DNA of 47,062 nucleotides from Candidatus Ruminococcus intestinipullorum (GTDB lineage: Bacteria > Bacillota > Clostridia > Lachnospirales > Lachnospiraceae). The stretch spans positions 1 through 47,062 of the forward strand of contig JAHLFA010000048.1 in the NCBI GenBank assembly GCA_018883985.1. Direction: 5' to 3'. The translations under genes and the position numbers were made by a program. Shown here one piece after another: positions 28,306-36,611 of the stretch. The notes under the pieces are model-generated. The model was not told the origin of the DNA. It saw nothing but the letters and a program-made list of their open reading frames with translations, and did no database searches. Numbering within the stretch: the first letter of the stretch is position 1; each line of letters starts with the position of its first letter.

Positions 28306-28929
28306 ATGGCTCGATTAAAAAAACAAAATAGAAAAAGAAGATTTCAAAAATGGTTAATCCTCCTTCTTATAGGAGTGATTGTACTTAGTTTTTATATGAT
28401 ATTTAAAAATAGGCATTATGTAGATGCCTCCAAACCAGAGATAGATGTACAGCTTTTAGATATTAATGAATATTCTAGGCCAGGAATTCAAACCAATGGA
28501 ATTCATGGTATTGTCATACATTATACAGCTAATCCTGGAAGCTCTGCACAGGCAAACAGGGATTACTTTCAAGGATTAAAAGATAGTCAGGAAACATCAG
28601 CAAGCAGTAACTTTGTTGTAGGACTAGAGGGAGAAATTATACAATGTGTTCCAACTTGGGAGGTAGCATATGCATCCAACGAAAGGAACAATGATACAAT
28701 CTCTATTGAATGTTGTCATCCAGATGAAAGTGGGAAATTTACAAAAGATACTTATTGGTCAACTGTGCAGCTTACTGCATGGTTATGTAAAAAGTATGAT
28801 TTAGATGAAACGTGTGTCATTCGCCATTACGATGTAACGGGGAAAAATTGTCCAAAATATTTTGTGGAAAATGAAGAAGCGTGGGAACAATTTCGTCAAG
28901 ATGTGAAAGAGGCTTTGACAAAAGGCTAA
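28306..28929 (+). CDS. Membrane-anchored N-acetylmuramoyl-L-alanine amidase (amidase_2)
   Basis: The 207-aa protein has a short basic N-terminus, one membrane span (about residues 15-32) and an extracytoplasmic amidase_2/PGRP domain (about 50-205). Zinc ligands are visible: His72 (IVIHYTA), His174 (IRHYDVTGKNCP) and Cys182. Such enzymes cleave the bond between MurNAc and L-Ala of peptidoglycan. The uncleaved anchor suggests action at the outer face of the membrane, perhaps in growth, sporulation or germination; the sequence does not say which. It lies after the guaB terminator and 48 bp before the aroQ-aroK fusion. Confidence 0.9.
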   Translation: MARLKKQNRKRRFQKWLILLLIGVIVLSFYMIFKNRHYVDASKPEIDVQLLDINEYSRPGIQTNGIHGIVIHYTANPGSSAQANRDYFQGLKDSQETSASSNFVVGLEGEIIQCVPTWEVAYASNERNNDTISIECCHPDESGKFTKDTYWSTVQLTAWLCKKYDLDETCVIRHYDVTGKNCPKYFVENEEAWEQFRQDVKEALTKG

Positions 28930-28977
28930 GAGGCTTGATATAATAAGACAATTATGGTAGGAAAGAGGGGAATACAA

Positions 28978-29763
28978 ATGAATGATTTGGAACTTTATAG
29001 AGAACAGCTGGCATTGTGTGATGATAAAATCATAGATGCTTTGATGGAAAGATATGCGATTGTCGAACAGATTATGGCATATAAGGAAGAATATGGAATG
29101 GCAATTTTACAGCCAGCACAGGAGGCTAAGCAAGAACGCAGATGGAAAGAGCGTATGAACTCACATCGGCATCAAGATGAAATTTATAACGTATTTCAAA
29201 GGATTGTCAGAAATAGTAAGCGAATACAAGCAAGAAAATTGTTTTCGTATAATATTGTCTTAATTGGATTTATGGGGTCAGGAAAGACAACAATTTCTGA
29301 TTATTTAAGTACAACTTTAGCCATGAATATTGTAGAAATGGATCAAGTAATTGCTGAGAGAGAAGAAATGAGCATTCCAGATATTTTTTCTACCTATGGG
29401 GAAGATTATTTTCGTGACAAGGAAACAAAACTTTTAATGGAGCTACAGAAATCTAGAGATACCATTATTTCTTGTGGTGGAGGGGTTGTTCTACGAGAAG
29501 AAAATGTACAAGAAATGAAAAAGAACGGCAGAGTAGTGTTGCTGACAGCAAGTCCTCAAACGGTGTATGATAGGGTGAAGGATAATAATGATCGCCCAAT
29601 ATTAGCTCAAAATAAGAATGTAGAGTTCATTGCAGATCTTATGGAAAAGCGTAGAGAGAAGTATGAGGCAGCAGCAGATGTTGTGGTTCAAACAGATGGT
29701 AAGAGTGTACTAGAAATTTGCGAAGAGCTAATAAAAAAATTATTGGAAATGGATGAGTCATAA
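28978..29763 (+). CDS. aroK: Chorismate mutase (AroQ)-shikimate kinase fusion
   Basis: The 261-aa bifunctional protein has an all-helical AroQ chorismate mutase domain (about residues 1-88: NDLELYREQLALCDDKIIDALMER and following helices) fused to shikimate kinase. The kinase has Walker A GFMGSGKT (97-104), the shikimate-binding region around DQVIAEREEMSIPDIFSTYGEDYFRDKE, CGGGVVL and the lid R-P-I-L. The two activities flank the end of the shikimate pathway and the branch to Phe and Tyr. The start is ATG 28978 behind AGAGGGG; an upstream in-frame ATG at 28954 lacks a good site. The stop overlaps the yqeG start by one base. Confidence 0.9.
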   Translation: MNDLELYREQLALCDDKIIDALMERYAIVEQIMAYKEEYGMAILQPAQEAKQERRWKERMNSHRHQDEIYNVFQRIVRNSKRIQARKLFSYNIVLIGFMGSGKTTISDYLSTTLAMNIVEMDQVIAEREEMSIPDIFSTYGEDYFRDKETKLLMELQKSRDTIISCGGGVVLREENVQEMKKNGRVVLLTASPQTVYDRVKDNNDRPILAQNKNVEFIADLMEKRREKYEAAADVVVQTDGKSVLEICEELIKKLLEMDES

Positions 29764-30266
29764 TGTTTAAGCAGTTTTTCCCAGATGATTATCAGTCATC
29801 TACATATAAAATTCCTTTTGAGCAGTTATATCAGGATGGGTATAGAGGGATTATCTTTGATATAGATAACACCCTAGTGCCACATGGTGCTCCAGCAGAC
29901 AAGCGAGCAAAGGAGCTGTTTGAAATGCTAAGGAAAATAGGATTTTCTTCTTGCTTATTATCAAATAATCAAGAAAAAAGAGTAAATTTATTTAACAAAG
30001 AAATTCAAACTTTTGCTATATATGATGCACATAAGCCATCGATTAAGAATTATAAGAAAGCAATGGAATTGATGGGAACCAATAAAAACAATACAATTTT
30101 TATTGGTGACCAGCTTTTTACAGATGTTTGGGGAGCCAAGAGGGCAGGGATTAGAAATATTCTCGTACAACCTATACATCCAAAGGAGGAAATTCAGATT
30201 GTTTTTAAGCGATATTTAGAGAAAATTGTGCTTCATTTTTATAAAAAGCAGTTGAAAATCCGTTAA
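29763..30266 (+). CDS. YqeG family HAD IIIA-type phosphatase
   Basis: The 167-aa HAD-superfamily protein has motif I FDIDNTLVPHG (nucleophile and acid Asp pair), motif II LLSNN and motif III/IV KPSIKNYKKAM and FIGDQLFTDVWGAKRAGI. This matches YqeG, which in Bacillus is linked to the YqeH/aroE ribosome-assembly region and is related to phosphatidylglycerophosphate phosphatases. The true substrate is unknown. Translation is coupled to the upstream shikimate kinase by a TAATG overlap. Confidence 0.9.
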   Translation: MFKQFFPDDYQSSTYKIPFEQLYQDGYRGIIFDIDNTLVPHGAPADKRAKELFEMLRKIGFSSCLLSNNQEKRVNLFNKEIQTFAIYDAHKPSIKNYKKAMELMGTNKNNTIFIGDQLFTDVWGAKRAGIRNILVQPIHPKEEIQIVFKRYLEKIVLHFYKKQLKIR

Positions 30267-30336
30267 AATTATTATAGAATTATAAGAAGTTGCATAAGGC
30301 AAGCGTATATAAGACGCATTTGAAGGAGGATTATAG

Positions 30337-30894
30337 ATGATTTCAGCAGGAGATTTTAAGAATGGTATAACTGTAGAAATTGATGGAAATATCTATCAGA
30401 TTTTAGAGTTCCAGCACGTAAAACCAGGAAAAGGTGCAGCGTTTGTTAGAACAAAATTAAAGAACATTATCAGTGGGGGAGTTGTTGAGAAAACATTTAG
30501 ACCAACTGAAAAATTCCCTAAAGCACATATTGATAGAAAAGATATGCAATACCTATACAGAGATGGAGATTTATTTAACTTCATGGATATGGAAACATAT
30601 GACCAGATTGCATTGAATCAAGATGTAGTAGGAGATTCTTTGAAATTTGTAAAAGAGAACGAAGTAGTAAAAATCTGTTCTCACAATGGAAATGTATTTT
30701 CTGTTGAGCCACCATTGTTTGTTGAATTGGCTATTACAGAAACAGAGCCTGGATTTAAAGGAGATACTGCTCAAGGCGCTACAAAGCCAGCTACTGTTGA
30801 AACAGGTGCTGTAGTTATGGTACCATTGTTTGTTGAGCAGGGAGATGTTTTGAAAATTGATACACGTACAGGAGAATATTTGTCACGTGTTTAA
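30337..30894 (+). CDS. efp: Elongation factor P
   Basis: The 185-aa translation factor relieves ribosome stalling at polyproline stretches. It has three OB-like domains; the tip loop is [14 protein letters not shown] with Lys32 at the position modified in other bacteria. The signature is found near [29 protein letters not shown]. In Bacillus this Lys carries 5-aminopentanol; no modification gene is seen here. An AAGGAGG site precedes the ATG, and a GC-rich TTCG-loop hairpin follows. Confidence 0.97.
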   Translation: MISAGDFKNGITVEIDGNIYQILEFQHVKPGKGAAFVRTKLKNIISGGVVEKTFRPTEKFPKAHIDRKDMQYLYRDGDLFNFMDMETYDQIALNQDVVGDSLKFVKENEVVKICSHNGNVFSVEPPLFVELAITETEPGFKGDTAQGATKPATVETGAVVMVPLFVEQGDVLKIDTRTGEYLSRV

Positions 30895-30897
30895 TTT

Positions 30898-30919
30898 ATA
30901 GGACGCTTCGGCGTCCTAT
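30898..30919 (+). terminator. TTCG-loop terminator after efp
   Basis: ATAGGACGC (30898-30906), loop TTCG, GCGTCCTAT (30911-30919): a perfect 9-bp stem capped by a stable UUCG tetraloop. The U-tract that follows is interrupted. Confidence 0.75.
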
Positions 30920-30962
30920 TATCATTTTATAAAAAATTTCGATACTTTTTGTATTCTATTTA

Positions 30963-30991
30963 TTGTATTTCATACACTACCAATTTATAAT
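30963..30991 (+). promoter_or_regulatory. Promoter of the DUF5688 gene
   Basis: TTGTAT (30963-30968), 17 bp, TATAAT (30986-30991). The leader of about 90 nt contains an inverted repeat GTACG/CGTAC (31032-31043) of unknown meaning. Confidence 0.55.
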
Positions 30992-31087
30992 AATCACACA
31001 TAATATCATTCAAAAAGTTCTATTATTTCACGTACGGTCGTACAGATTTTTCACAGATGAGCATACAAATTAAGAAAGGAATACAAA

Positions 31088-31690
31088 ATGACATATCAAA
31101 AGTTAAAAGAGAGAGTAGTATTTCGTTTGGTTGGAGCAAAAGAGGAGGCAGAAATACTTAAAAACAGACCTTATATACAGTTTCTGGACTTATTTGTAGT
31201 GTTTCATTTTCTTCTTGATGTATCACAGGAGAGTATTGCCACCGTTCAAATCACAAATGAACATATGCAAAGATGGGGTGTTAATGCTGAGTTTTTATAT
31301 CAAGCAGGGTTAGAGAACACATGCAAATTTTTTCCAGCAGAATTTACTTCTATGCAAGAGTTAATTGAGGAGATGGTAGGAAATGTAGGGGAAGAAAGAG
31401 GAGAGATGTATGTTTTAACAAATGGAATGCGTCAGTATGGAGCAACTGTATTATTGTATCCGAATATATTAGATATGATAGGGGAGATTCTGCAAGACGA
31501 TTATTACATGCTTCCAAGTAGTGTCCATGAGGTCATTATTCTTCCAAAGCAGCAAGGCATTCCTAAACCGATTATGGATACGATGGTACAAGAGATTAAT
31601 GACACGTATCTAATCCCTAAGGAAACATTAAGTGACCATGCATATTTATTTGAAAGACAATGTGGAAAAATGAAAATTGATTTTTCTTAA
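31088..31690 (+). CDS. DUF5688 family protein
   Basis: The 200-aa cytoplasmic protein resembles the DUF5688 family of Lachnospiraceae, with the typical segment MYVLTNGMRQYGATVLLYPNILDMIGEILQDDYYMLPSSVHEVIILP. No catalytic motif, signal peptide or membrane span is present. In gut Firmicutes these genes occur in many copies, often near mobile or regulatory genes, and no function is known. The AAGAAAGGA site and own promoter suggest a single-gene unit; a tRNA gene follows 60 bp later. Confidence 0.75.
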   Translation: MTYQKLKERVVFRLVGAKEEAEILKNRPYIQFLDLFVVFHFLLDVSQESIATVQITNEHMQRWGVNAEFLYQAGLENTCKFFPAEFTSMQELIEEMVGNVGEERGEMYVLTNGMRQYGATVLLYPNILDMIGEILQDDYYMLPSSVHEVIILPKQQGIPKPIMDTMVQEINDTYLIPKETLSDHAYLFERQCGKMKIDFS

Positions 31691-31706
31691 ACATTTGAGC
31701 GAAAAC

Positions 31707-31735
31707 TTTACAAGAAAAGGAAAGTGTGTTAGGAT
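31707..31735 (+). promoter_or_regulatory. Promoter of tRNA-Arg
   Basis: TTTACA (31707-31712), a 17-bp spacer, TAGGAT (31730-31735), about 15 bp before the first tRNA base. Confidence 0.6.
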
Positions 31736-31750
31736 ATATCGTAAGAATAT

Positions 31751-31822
31751 ACGTCTGTAGCTCAGTGGATAGAGCGATGCCCTCCGGAGGCATGTGCAGC
31801 GGTTCGACTCCGCTCAGACGTG
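31751..31822 (+). tRNA. tRNA-Arg (anticodon CCG)
   Basis: All cloverleaf parts are visible. The 7-bp acceptor stem is ACGTCTG (31751-31757) with CAGACGT (31815-31821). The D arm is GCTC/GAGC, and the anticodon stem is ATGCC/GGCAT with loop CTCCGGA, giving anticodon CCG. The T arm is AGCGG-TTCGACT-CCGCT. The discriminator is G31822 and CCA is not encoded. It reads CGG, a rare codon in A+T-rich genomes. Confidence 0.95.
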
Positions 31823-31842
31823 TATCTTTAAAGAAAGATGTT

Positions 31843-31874
31843 AAGTGGTTTGAACTCGTTCAAACCACTTTTTT
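31843..31874 (+). terminator. Strong terminator after tRNA-Arg
   Basis: A perfect 13-bp inverted repeat (31843-31855 with 31858-31870) followed by a run of six T residues from 31869. It ends the tRNA transcript just before the convergent ABC operon. Confidence 0.9.
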
Positions 31875-31875
31875 G

Positions 31876-32664
31876 TTATACAAGATTTAATTTTTTGTCC
31901 ATGATATGATATGTAATAAATAGCCCAATACAACTAAAAATTAAGGTAAATATACTAATCTCAGGTAAGGTACGTAATAGGTATTCCTTTGTGGTAATAG
32001 AGGCATTTACCGTTAATAGCATATTATGTTTAAAGGAGATGATGACACATAGTATTTGAATCACCATATAAATAACAAAACATGTAATGACAGAACAAAG
32101 AATACGATGCTCTGGGAATAACTGTCCAATGGCAACTGAAGTATAAAATATACTGATAGTTGCAAGAAGTCCAAAGAAAGAAGTTAGAATGCAAATCCAA
32201 AATAAATGTGATATAGGCATTCCTAAAGTAGATTCTAGTTCTGGGGAAATCTTTTCATAAGCTGCTAAAACATTATTGCCACTAAGTAAAATCCAAGAGC
32301 AAAAAAGGATAATTACATTATCTAATACATACCAAATAGTGGCAGAGAGAATCTTCGCCCAAAAGTGTTGTGCGCTAGAAACAGGAAGTGTCCATGTAAT
32401 ATATCCCTCATTAGAGAATAGATTTTTATAAAACCGCACAGTGTAAATCGCTGTTGTTCCAAAGGAAACTGCAGAAAAAAGGATACTCAAAAAAACTACT
32501 AAAAATACTAATTTTAAAATTATGGCATCTGTTAGGGTAGAGAAATCGATAGGATTTATGAAGAAAAATCGTATTACTACACAGGAAATCAAAGCCATAA
32601 CATGTAGGAGTGTAAAAATTTTAATTCCGTATTTTATATCATATTTTATCAACTTTCCTAACAT
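31876..32664 (-). CDS. ABC-2 type permease subunit of the ytr-like transporter
   Basis: The 262-aa integral membrane protein has about six hydrophobic segments, the first near residues 15-40 (FTLLHVMALISCVVIRFFF) and the last near 235-255. It has no conserved catalytic motif, as expected for ABC-2 permeases. It overlaps the ATPase gene upstream by 7 bp, and both follow a YtrA-type GntR regulator. Together they form a three-gene unit like the ytr operon of Bacillus, which responds to cell-wall antibiotics. The substrate cannot be read from the sequence. Confidence 0.8.
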   Translation of the reverse strand: MLGKLIKYDIKYGIKIFTLLHVMALISCVVIRFFFINPIDFSTLTDAIILKLVFLVVFLSILFSAVSFGTTAIYTVRFYKNLFSNEGYITWTLPVSSAQHFWAKILSATIWYVLDNVIILFCSWILLSGNNVLAAYEKISPELESTLGMPISHLFWICILTSFFGLLATISIFYTSVAIGQLFPEHRILCSVITCFVIYMVIQILCVIISFKHNMLLTVNASITTKEYLLRTLPEISIFTLIFSCIGLFITYHIMDKKLNLV

Positions 32665-33356
32665 TGAAACACCTCCTTGAATAATGCATTCACAGACTTT
32701 TGATAGGTAGTGCGAATATCATCTATGGCAGCATCTAGAGTAATTTGTCCGTTTGAAAGAAATATAACACGATCTAAAATCGTTTCCACACTTGAAATCA
32801 GATGGGTGGAAATTAAAATAGTTGCATCTTCATTATAGTTTGCAAGTATGGAGCGTAAAATATAATCTCTAGTAGCTGGGTCTACTCCACCAATTGGTTC
32901 ATCTAAGAGATATAATTGTGCTTTTCGGCTCATGACTAGAATCAATTGTACCTTTTCCTTTGTCCCCTTTGAAAGAGTTTTTAACCGTACTTTAGAGTCA
33001 ATACCTAAATCCTTGAGCATATGCAATGCACAGTCTGTATCAAAATCAGAATAAAAATCATGAAAATATGTAATCAATTCTGAAATTTTCATATTTTCAT
33101 TGATACATTCTTTTTCAGGAAGATAGGATATAATACGCTTTGTAGTAGAGCTAGGTGGGACTCCATTTATGAGAATGGTTCCAGATGTTGGAGTGGAAAG
33201 TCCGTTAATTAACTTCATTAAAGTAGTCTTTCCACTTCCACTAGGTCCTAAAAGCCCTACAATTTCTCCTTTTTTTAGAGTGAAATCCAAGTTATACAAC
33301 GCATAGGATTGATGAAATTTTTTTGTAAGTCCCTGACATTTTAACAGTTCTTCCAT
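32658..33356 (-). CDS. ABC transporter ATP-binding protein (YtrB-like)
   Basis: The 232-aa soluble ATPase has Walker A GPSGSGKTTLM, Walker B LYLLDEPIGGVDP with catalytic Glu, and switch His (ISTHLISSVE). The signature is LSKGTKEKVQL instead of LSGGQ, a variation common in YtrB- and BcrA-like subfamilies. Its start lies within the end of the GntR gene (16-bp overlap) and its end overlaps the permease gene, so the three are translationally coupled. Confidence 0.88.
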   Translation of the reverse strand: MEELLKCQGLTKKFHQSYALYNLDFTLKKGEIVGLLGPSGSGKTTLMKLINGLSTPTSGTILINGVPPSSTTKRIISYLPEKECINENMKISELITYFHDFYSDFDTDCALHMLKDLGIDSKVRLKTLSKGTKEKVQLILVMSRKAQLYLLDEPIGGVDPATRDYILRSILANYNEDATILISTHLISSVETILDRVIFLSNGQITLDAAIDDIRTTYQKSVNALFKEVFQC

Positions 33357-33724
33357 GTAGAATCTCCTTTCAGAGCTTGTTGCACGAGTTCTGTAATCTC
33401 TTTTTCATGAAAACCAAGCTGCTTCATATTTTCAATAAAAAGTTGCGTATGTTCTGTGGCGAGTGTAACCTTTAAATTTTCTAAAACAGCAACATCCTTT
33501 GTGATAAAGCGACCACTGGTTCTTTGTGCGTACACTAATCCGTTGCGTTCTAGTTCAGAGAGAGCTTTTTGCATTGTATTTGGATTTACCGAAGCTTCTA
33601 ATGCAAGTTCACGAACAGATGGTAGTTTATCTCCAGGCTGATAGACGCCAGAGATGATATCCTTTTGAATACGTTCCATTAGTTGAAGATAAATAGGACG
33701 TTCATTATCTAATTCCCATGGCAT
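33341..33724 (-). CDS. GntR family regulator, YtrA subfamily
   Basis: The 127-aa protein has an N-terminal GntR winged HTH (PIYLQLMERIQKDIISGVYQPGDKLPSVRELALEASVNPNTMQKALSELERNGLVYAQRTSGRFI) and only a short helical C-terminal dimerisation tail. That is diagnostic of the YtrA subfamily. These repress their own operon with linked ABC transporter genes. A palindrome ATTGTATT-N8-AATACAAT overlaps the promoter just upstream and is the likely operator. It is the first gene of the minus-strand unit. Confidence 0.9.
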   Translation of the reverse strand: MPWELDNERPIYLQLMERIQKDIISGVYQPGDKLPSVRELALEASVNPNTMQKALSELERNGLVYAQRTSGRFITKDVAVLENLKVTLATEHTQLFIENMKQLGFHEKEITELVQQALKGDSTWKNC

Positions 33725-33751
33725 TTTCTCACCTCAATTCTAAACTCCTAT

Positions 33752-33803
33752 ATTGTATTAAATAGATAATACAATTGTATAATGAAGTCGGGGGTATCGT
33801 CAA
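33752..33803 (-). promoter_or_regulatory. Promoter and overlapping operator of the ytr-like operon
   Basis: On the minus strand TTGACG (complement of 33798-33803), an 18-bp spacer and TACAAT (complement of 33774-33779) form a promoter. A perfect inverted repeat ATTGTATT (33752-33759) / AATACAAT (33768-33775) overlaps the -10 and start point, with an extra half-site at 33774-33780. This geometry suits autorepression by the YtrA-type regulator. Confidence 0.6.
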
Positions 33804-33806
33804 GGT

Positions 33807-34712
33807 TTAGGATTCGTTTTCAGAAAGAATCTGCTCTATAATATTGTCATTAAAAGTTTTCGATTTTAACATAGCAATTTCATGTTTGTAAGGGGCGTAT
33901 GATTTTTTCTCCTTTGTAAGGGATGGAATATAAGGCGTTTCTAAAATTTTAGGAACATTTTCAAAATCAGGAAAATGTACAATATAATTTAAAGCATCAA
34001 AACCAATGGTTCCAAACCCAAGATTTGCATGTCTGTCTTTTGCAGCACCAGGTACATTTTTACTATCATTGATGTGAAAGACAGCGATTTGTTCCTTTCC
34101 AAGAATGCGGTCAAATTCATCAATTACATCATCAAAATGATGGATAATATCATAGCCACTATCACTGGTATGACAAGTATCAAAGCAAACTCTAAGTTTG
34201 TCATTATACACAACTCCATCATAAATTCTTGCTAGTTCTTCAAAGGTACGACCGATTTCAGAACCTTTGCCTGCCATAGTTTCCAGTGCAATATTACATG
34301 CAGTATCCTTTGTGAGTACTTCGTTTAATCCCTTAATAATTTGCTGAATTCCTGCATCTACACCAGCGCCTACATGGGAGCCAGGGTGTAAAATCAATGT
34401 ATGACTTTTGCATGCGACTGTGCGAGAAATTTCCTTTTCCAGAAATTCTACAGCTAGTTGGAAGGTTTCTGGTTTTGTAGAATTTCCGAGATTGATAATA
34501 TAAGGGGCATGTACAACAATTTCTTCAATTCCATGTAGCTGCATGTAGTCCCATGCGGCGTCAATATTCAATTCTTGAATTTCTTTTCGGCGAGTGTTCT
34601 GTGGAGCACCAGTATAAAACATAAAAGTGTTAGCTCCGTATGATACGGCTTCTTTGGCAGAGCCTAAAAGCATCTCTTTTCCACTCATTCCAACGTGAGA
34701 ACCTAGTTTCAT
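33807..34712 (-). CDS. nfo: Deoxyribonuclease IV (AP endonuclease)
   Basis: The 301-aa TIM-barrel enzyme of the AP endonuclease 2 family cleaves abasic sites in base excision repair. The zinc-site motifs are visible: [82 protein letters not shown] and ILETPY. It is slightly longer than the about 280-residue E. coli enzyme because of the C-terminal tail. It is transcribed in the same direction as the ytr-like genes, whose -35 box begins only 4 bp after its stop. Confidence 0.96.
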   Translation of the reverse strand: MKLGSHVGMSGKEMLLGSAKEAVSYGANTFMFYTGAPQNTRRKEIQELNIDAAWDYMQLHGIEEIVVHAPYIINLGNSTKPETFQLAVEFLEKEISRTVACKSHTLILHPGSHVGAGVDAGIQQIIKGLNEVLTKDTACNIALETMAGKGSEIGRTFEELARIYDGVVYNDKLRVCFDTCHTSDSGYDIIHHFDDVIDEFDRILGKEQIAVFHINDSKNVPGAAKDRHANLGFGTIGFDALNYIVHFPDFENVPKILETPYIPSLTKEKKSYAPYKHEIAMLKSKTFNDNIIEQILSENES

Positions 34713-34774
34713 AATATAGAATCCTTTCTTTATTTATCTTAATATATTTTGCAAATGCATTGTAATAGAATTGC

Positions 34775-34803
34775 TTGCCGTAGAGCATTATACATGATAG
34801 AAT
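34775..34803 (+). promoter_or_regulatory. Promoter of argS
   Basis: TTGCCG (34775-34780), 17 bp, TAGAAT (34798-34803). The leader is about 35 nt, so no T-box riboswitch controls this argS. Confidence 0.5.
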
Positions 34804-34843
34804 AGCAAAATGAAAGTAAAATAGAACGGAGAGTGGAACGAAA

Positions 34844-36607
34844 GTGAAGACATTGTTGGAACTGATTACGATAGAAGTAAAATCTGCATTTCAGGAAGCA
34901 GGGTATGACAAAGAGTATGCAAAGGTGACATTGTCTAATAGACCAGACTTATGTGAATACCAATGTAATGGAGCTATGGCAGCAGCAAAAACTTATAAAA
35001 AGGCTCCAATTATGATAGCAAATGATGTAGTATCTAAGCTGCAAGATTGTTCTTGCTTTGAAGTAGTAGAGGCTGTCAATCCTGGATTTATTAACATAAA
35101 AGTCAATCCAGCTTTTGTATCAAACTATTTAAATCAGATGCAGGCAGACGATAAGTTAGGAGTAGAAAAAGCAAAAGAGCCAAAGACAATTCTTGTAGAT
35201 TACGGCGGACCAAATGTAGCAAAACCACTTCATGTAGGGCATTTGCGTTCTGCAATTATTGGAGAAAGTGTGAAGAGAATTCTTCGCTTTAAGGGACATA
35301 AGGTAATTGGAGATATCCACTTGGGAGATTGGGGATATCAGATGGGGCTTATTATTACAGAACTAGAAAAGCGTCAGCCAGACCTTGTATATTTTGACGA
35401 AAATTTTGAAGGGGAGTACCCTAAGGAAGCTCCATTTACGATTGGTGAATTAGAAGAGATTTATCCAACAGCAAGTGCTTATGCAAAGGAACACGAAGAG
35501 TATAGAGAAAAGGCATTGCAAGCAACATTTTTATTGCAGAATGGACGTAGAGGATATCGTGCAATATGGAAGCATATTATGGATGTATCTGTGGCAGATT
35601 TGAAAAAGAATTACGAAAATCTAAACGTAGAGTTTGACCTTTGGAAAGGGGAAGCTGACGCACAGAAGTATATTCCTGATATGGTAGATATGTTAAAACG
35701 AGAGGGCTATGCGTATTATGACGAAGGTGCACTTGTAGTAGATGTAAAGGAAGAAACTGATAAAAAAGAAGTTCCACCATGTATGATATTAAAATCTGAC
35801 GGGGCGGCATTGTATGATACAACAGATTTGGCAACTCTTGTAGAGCGAGAGGAATTATATCGTCCTGACGAAGTTGTATATGTGGTAGATAAGCGTCAAG
35901 AGTTACATTTTGTACAGGTATTTCGTTGTGCAAGAAAGACAGGAATCGTTCGACCAGAAACAGCCTTAGAATTTTTAGGATTTGGTACGGTAAATGGAAA
36001 GGATGGAAAGCCATTTAAAACAAGAGAAGGCGGAATTATGCGATTGGAAAGCCTAATCTCTGAAATTAACGATGAAATGTACAAGAAAATTATAGAAAAT
36101 CGTACAGTTTCCGAGGAGGAAGCTAGAAACACAGCACAGATTGTAGGTCTTGCAGCAATTAAGTATGGAGATTTATCCAATCAAGCATCCAAGGATTATA
36201 TTTTTGACGTAGATCGATTTACATCCTTTGAGGGAAATACAGGACCATATATTTTGTATACAATTGTACGTATTAAATCAATTTTGAGTAAATATCAAGA
36301 AGAACATAACATTTGTGATTTGGAAATTCAGGATGCGCAAAGTGAATACGAAAAGGCATTGATGCTTGAAACAGCAAAATTTAATGACGTTATGGATACA
36401 GTGTATGCAGAGAAAGCACCTCACAAATTGTGTGCATACATTTATGATTTAGCCAATGCATTTAATAAATTCTATCATGATACAAAGATTCTATCAGAAG
36501 AAAATGAAAAGAAAAAGCAAGGCTATATTGCATTATTAAAACTAACAAAAGAAGTTTTGGAAGTATGTATTGATCTATTAGGGTTTGAGGCTCCAAAGAG
36601 GATGTAA
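34844..36607 (+). CDS. argS: Arginyl-tRNA synthetase
   Basis: The 587-aa class I synthetase charges tRNA-Arg. The HIGH motif reads HVGH (130-133) within GGPNVAKPLHVGHLRSAIIGE. The KMSKS loop is replaced by the PFKTREGG element seen in many ArgRS proteins. The C-terminal anticodon-binding helical domain begins near residue 460 and ends in LLGFEAPKRM. The start is GTG 34844 behind GGAGAGTGG. The alaX gene follows within 4 bp, pairing a synthetase with an editing factor. A tRNA-Arg gene lies 3 kb upstream. Confidence 0.95.
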   Translation: MKTLLELITIEVKSAFQEAGYDKEYAKVTLSNRPDLCEYQCNGAMAAAKTYKKAPIMIANDVVSKLQDCSCFEVVEAVNPGFINIKVNPAFVSNYLNQMQADDKLGVEKAKEPKTILVDYGGPNVAKPLHVGHLRSAIIGESVKRILRFKGHKVIGDIHLGDWGYQMGLIITELEKRQPDLVYFDENFEGEYPKEAPFTIGELEEIYPTASAYAKEHEEYREKALQATFLLQNGRRGYRAIWKHIMDVSVADLKKNYENLNVEFDLWKGEADAQKYIPDMVDMLKREGYAYYDEGALVVDVKEETDKKEVPPCMILKSDGAALYDTTDLATLVEREELYRPDEVVYVVDKRQELHFVQVFRCARKTGIVRPETALEFLGFGTVNGKDGKPFKTREGGIMRLESLISEINDEMYKKIIENRTVSEEEARNTAQIVGLAAIKYGDLSNQASKDYIFDVDRFTSFEGNTGPYILYTIVRIKSILSKYQEEHNICDLEIQDAQSEYEKALMLETAKFNDVMDTVYAEKAPHKLCAYIYDLANAFNKFYHDTKILSEENEKKKQGYIALLKLTKEVLEVCIDLLGFEAPKRM

Positions 36608-36611
36608 ACAG

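Noticed and set aside
31751-31822. tRNA-Arg as an integration site of a mobile element
   Set aside because: No integrase, no direct repeat of the tRNA 3' end and no change in composition were seen downstream.
34804-34843. T-box riboswitch before argS
   Set aside because: The leader is about 35 nt with no T-box sequence or antiterminator.
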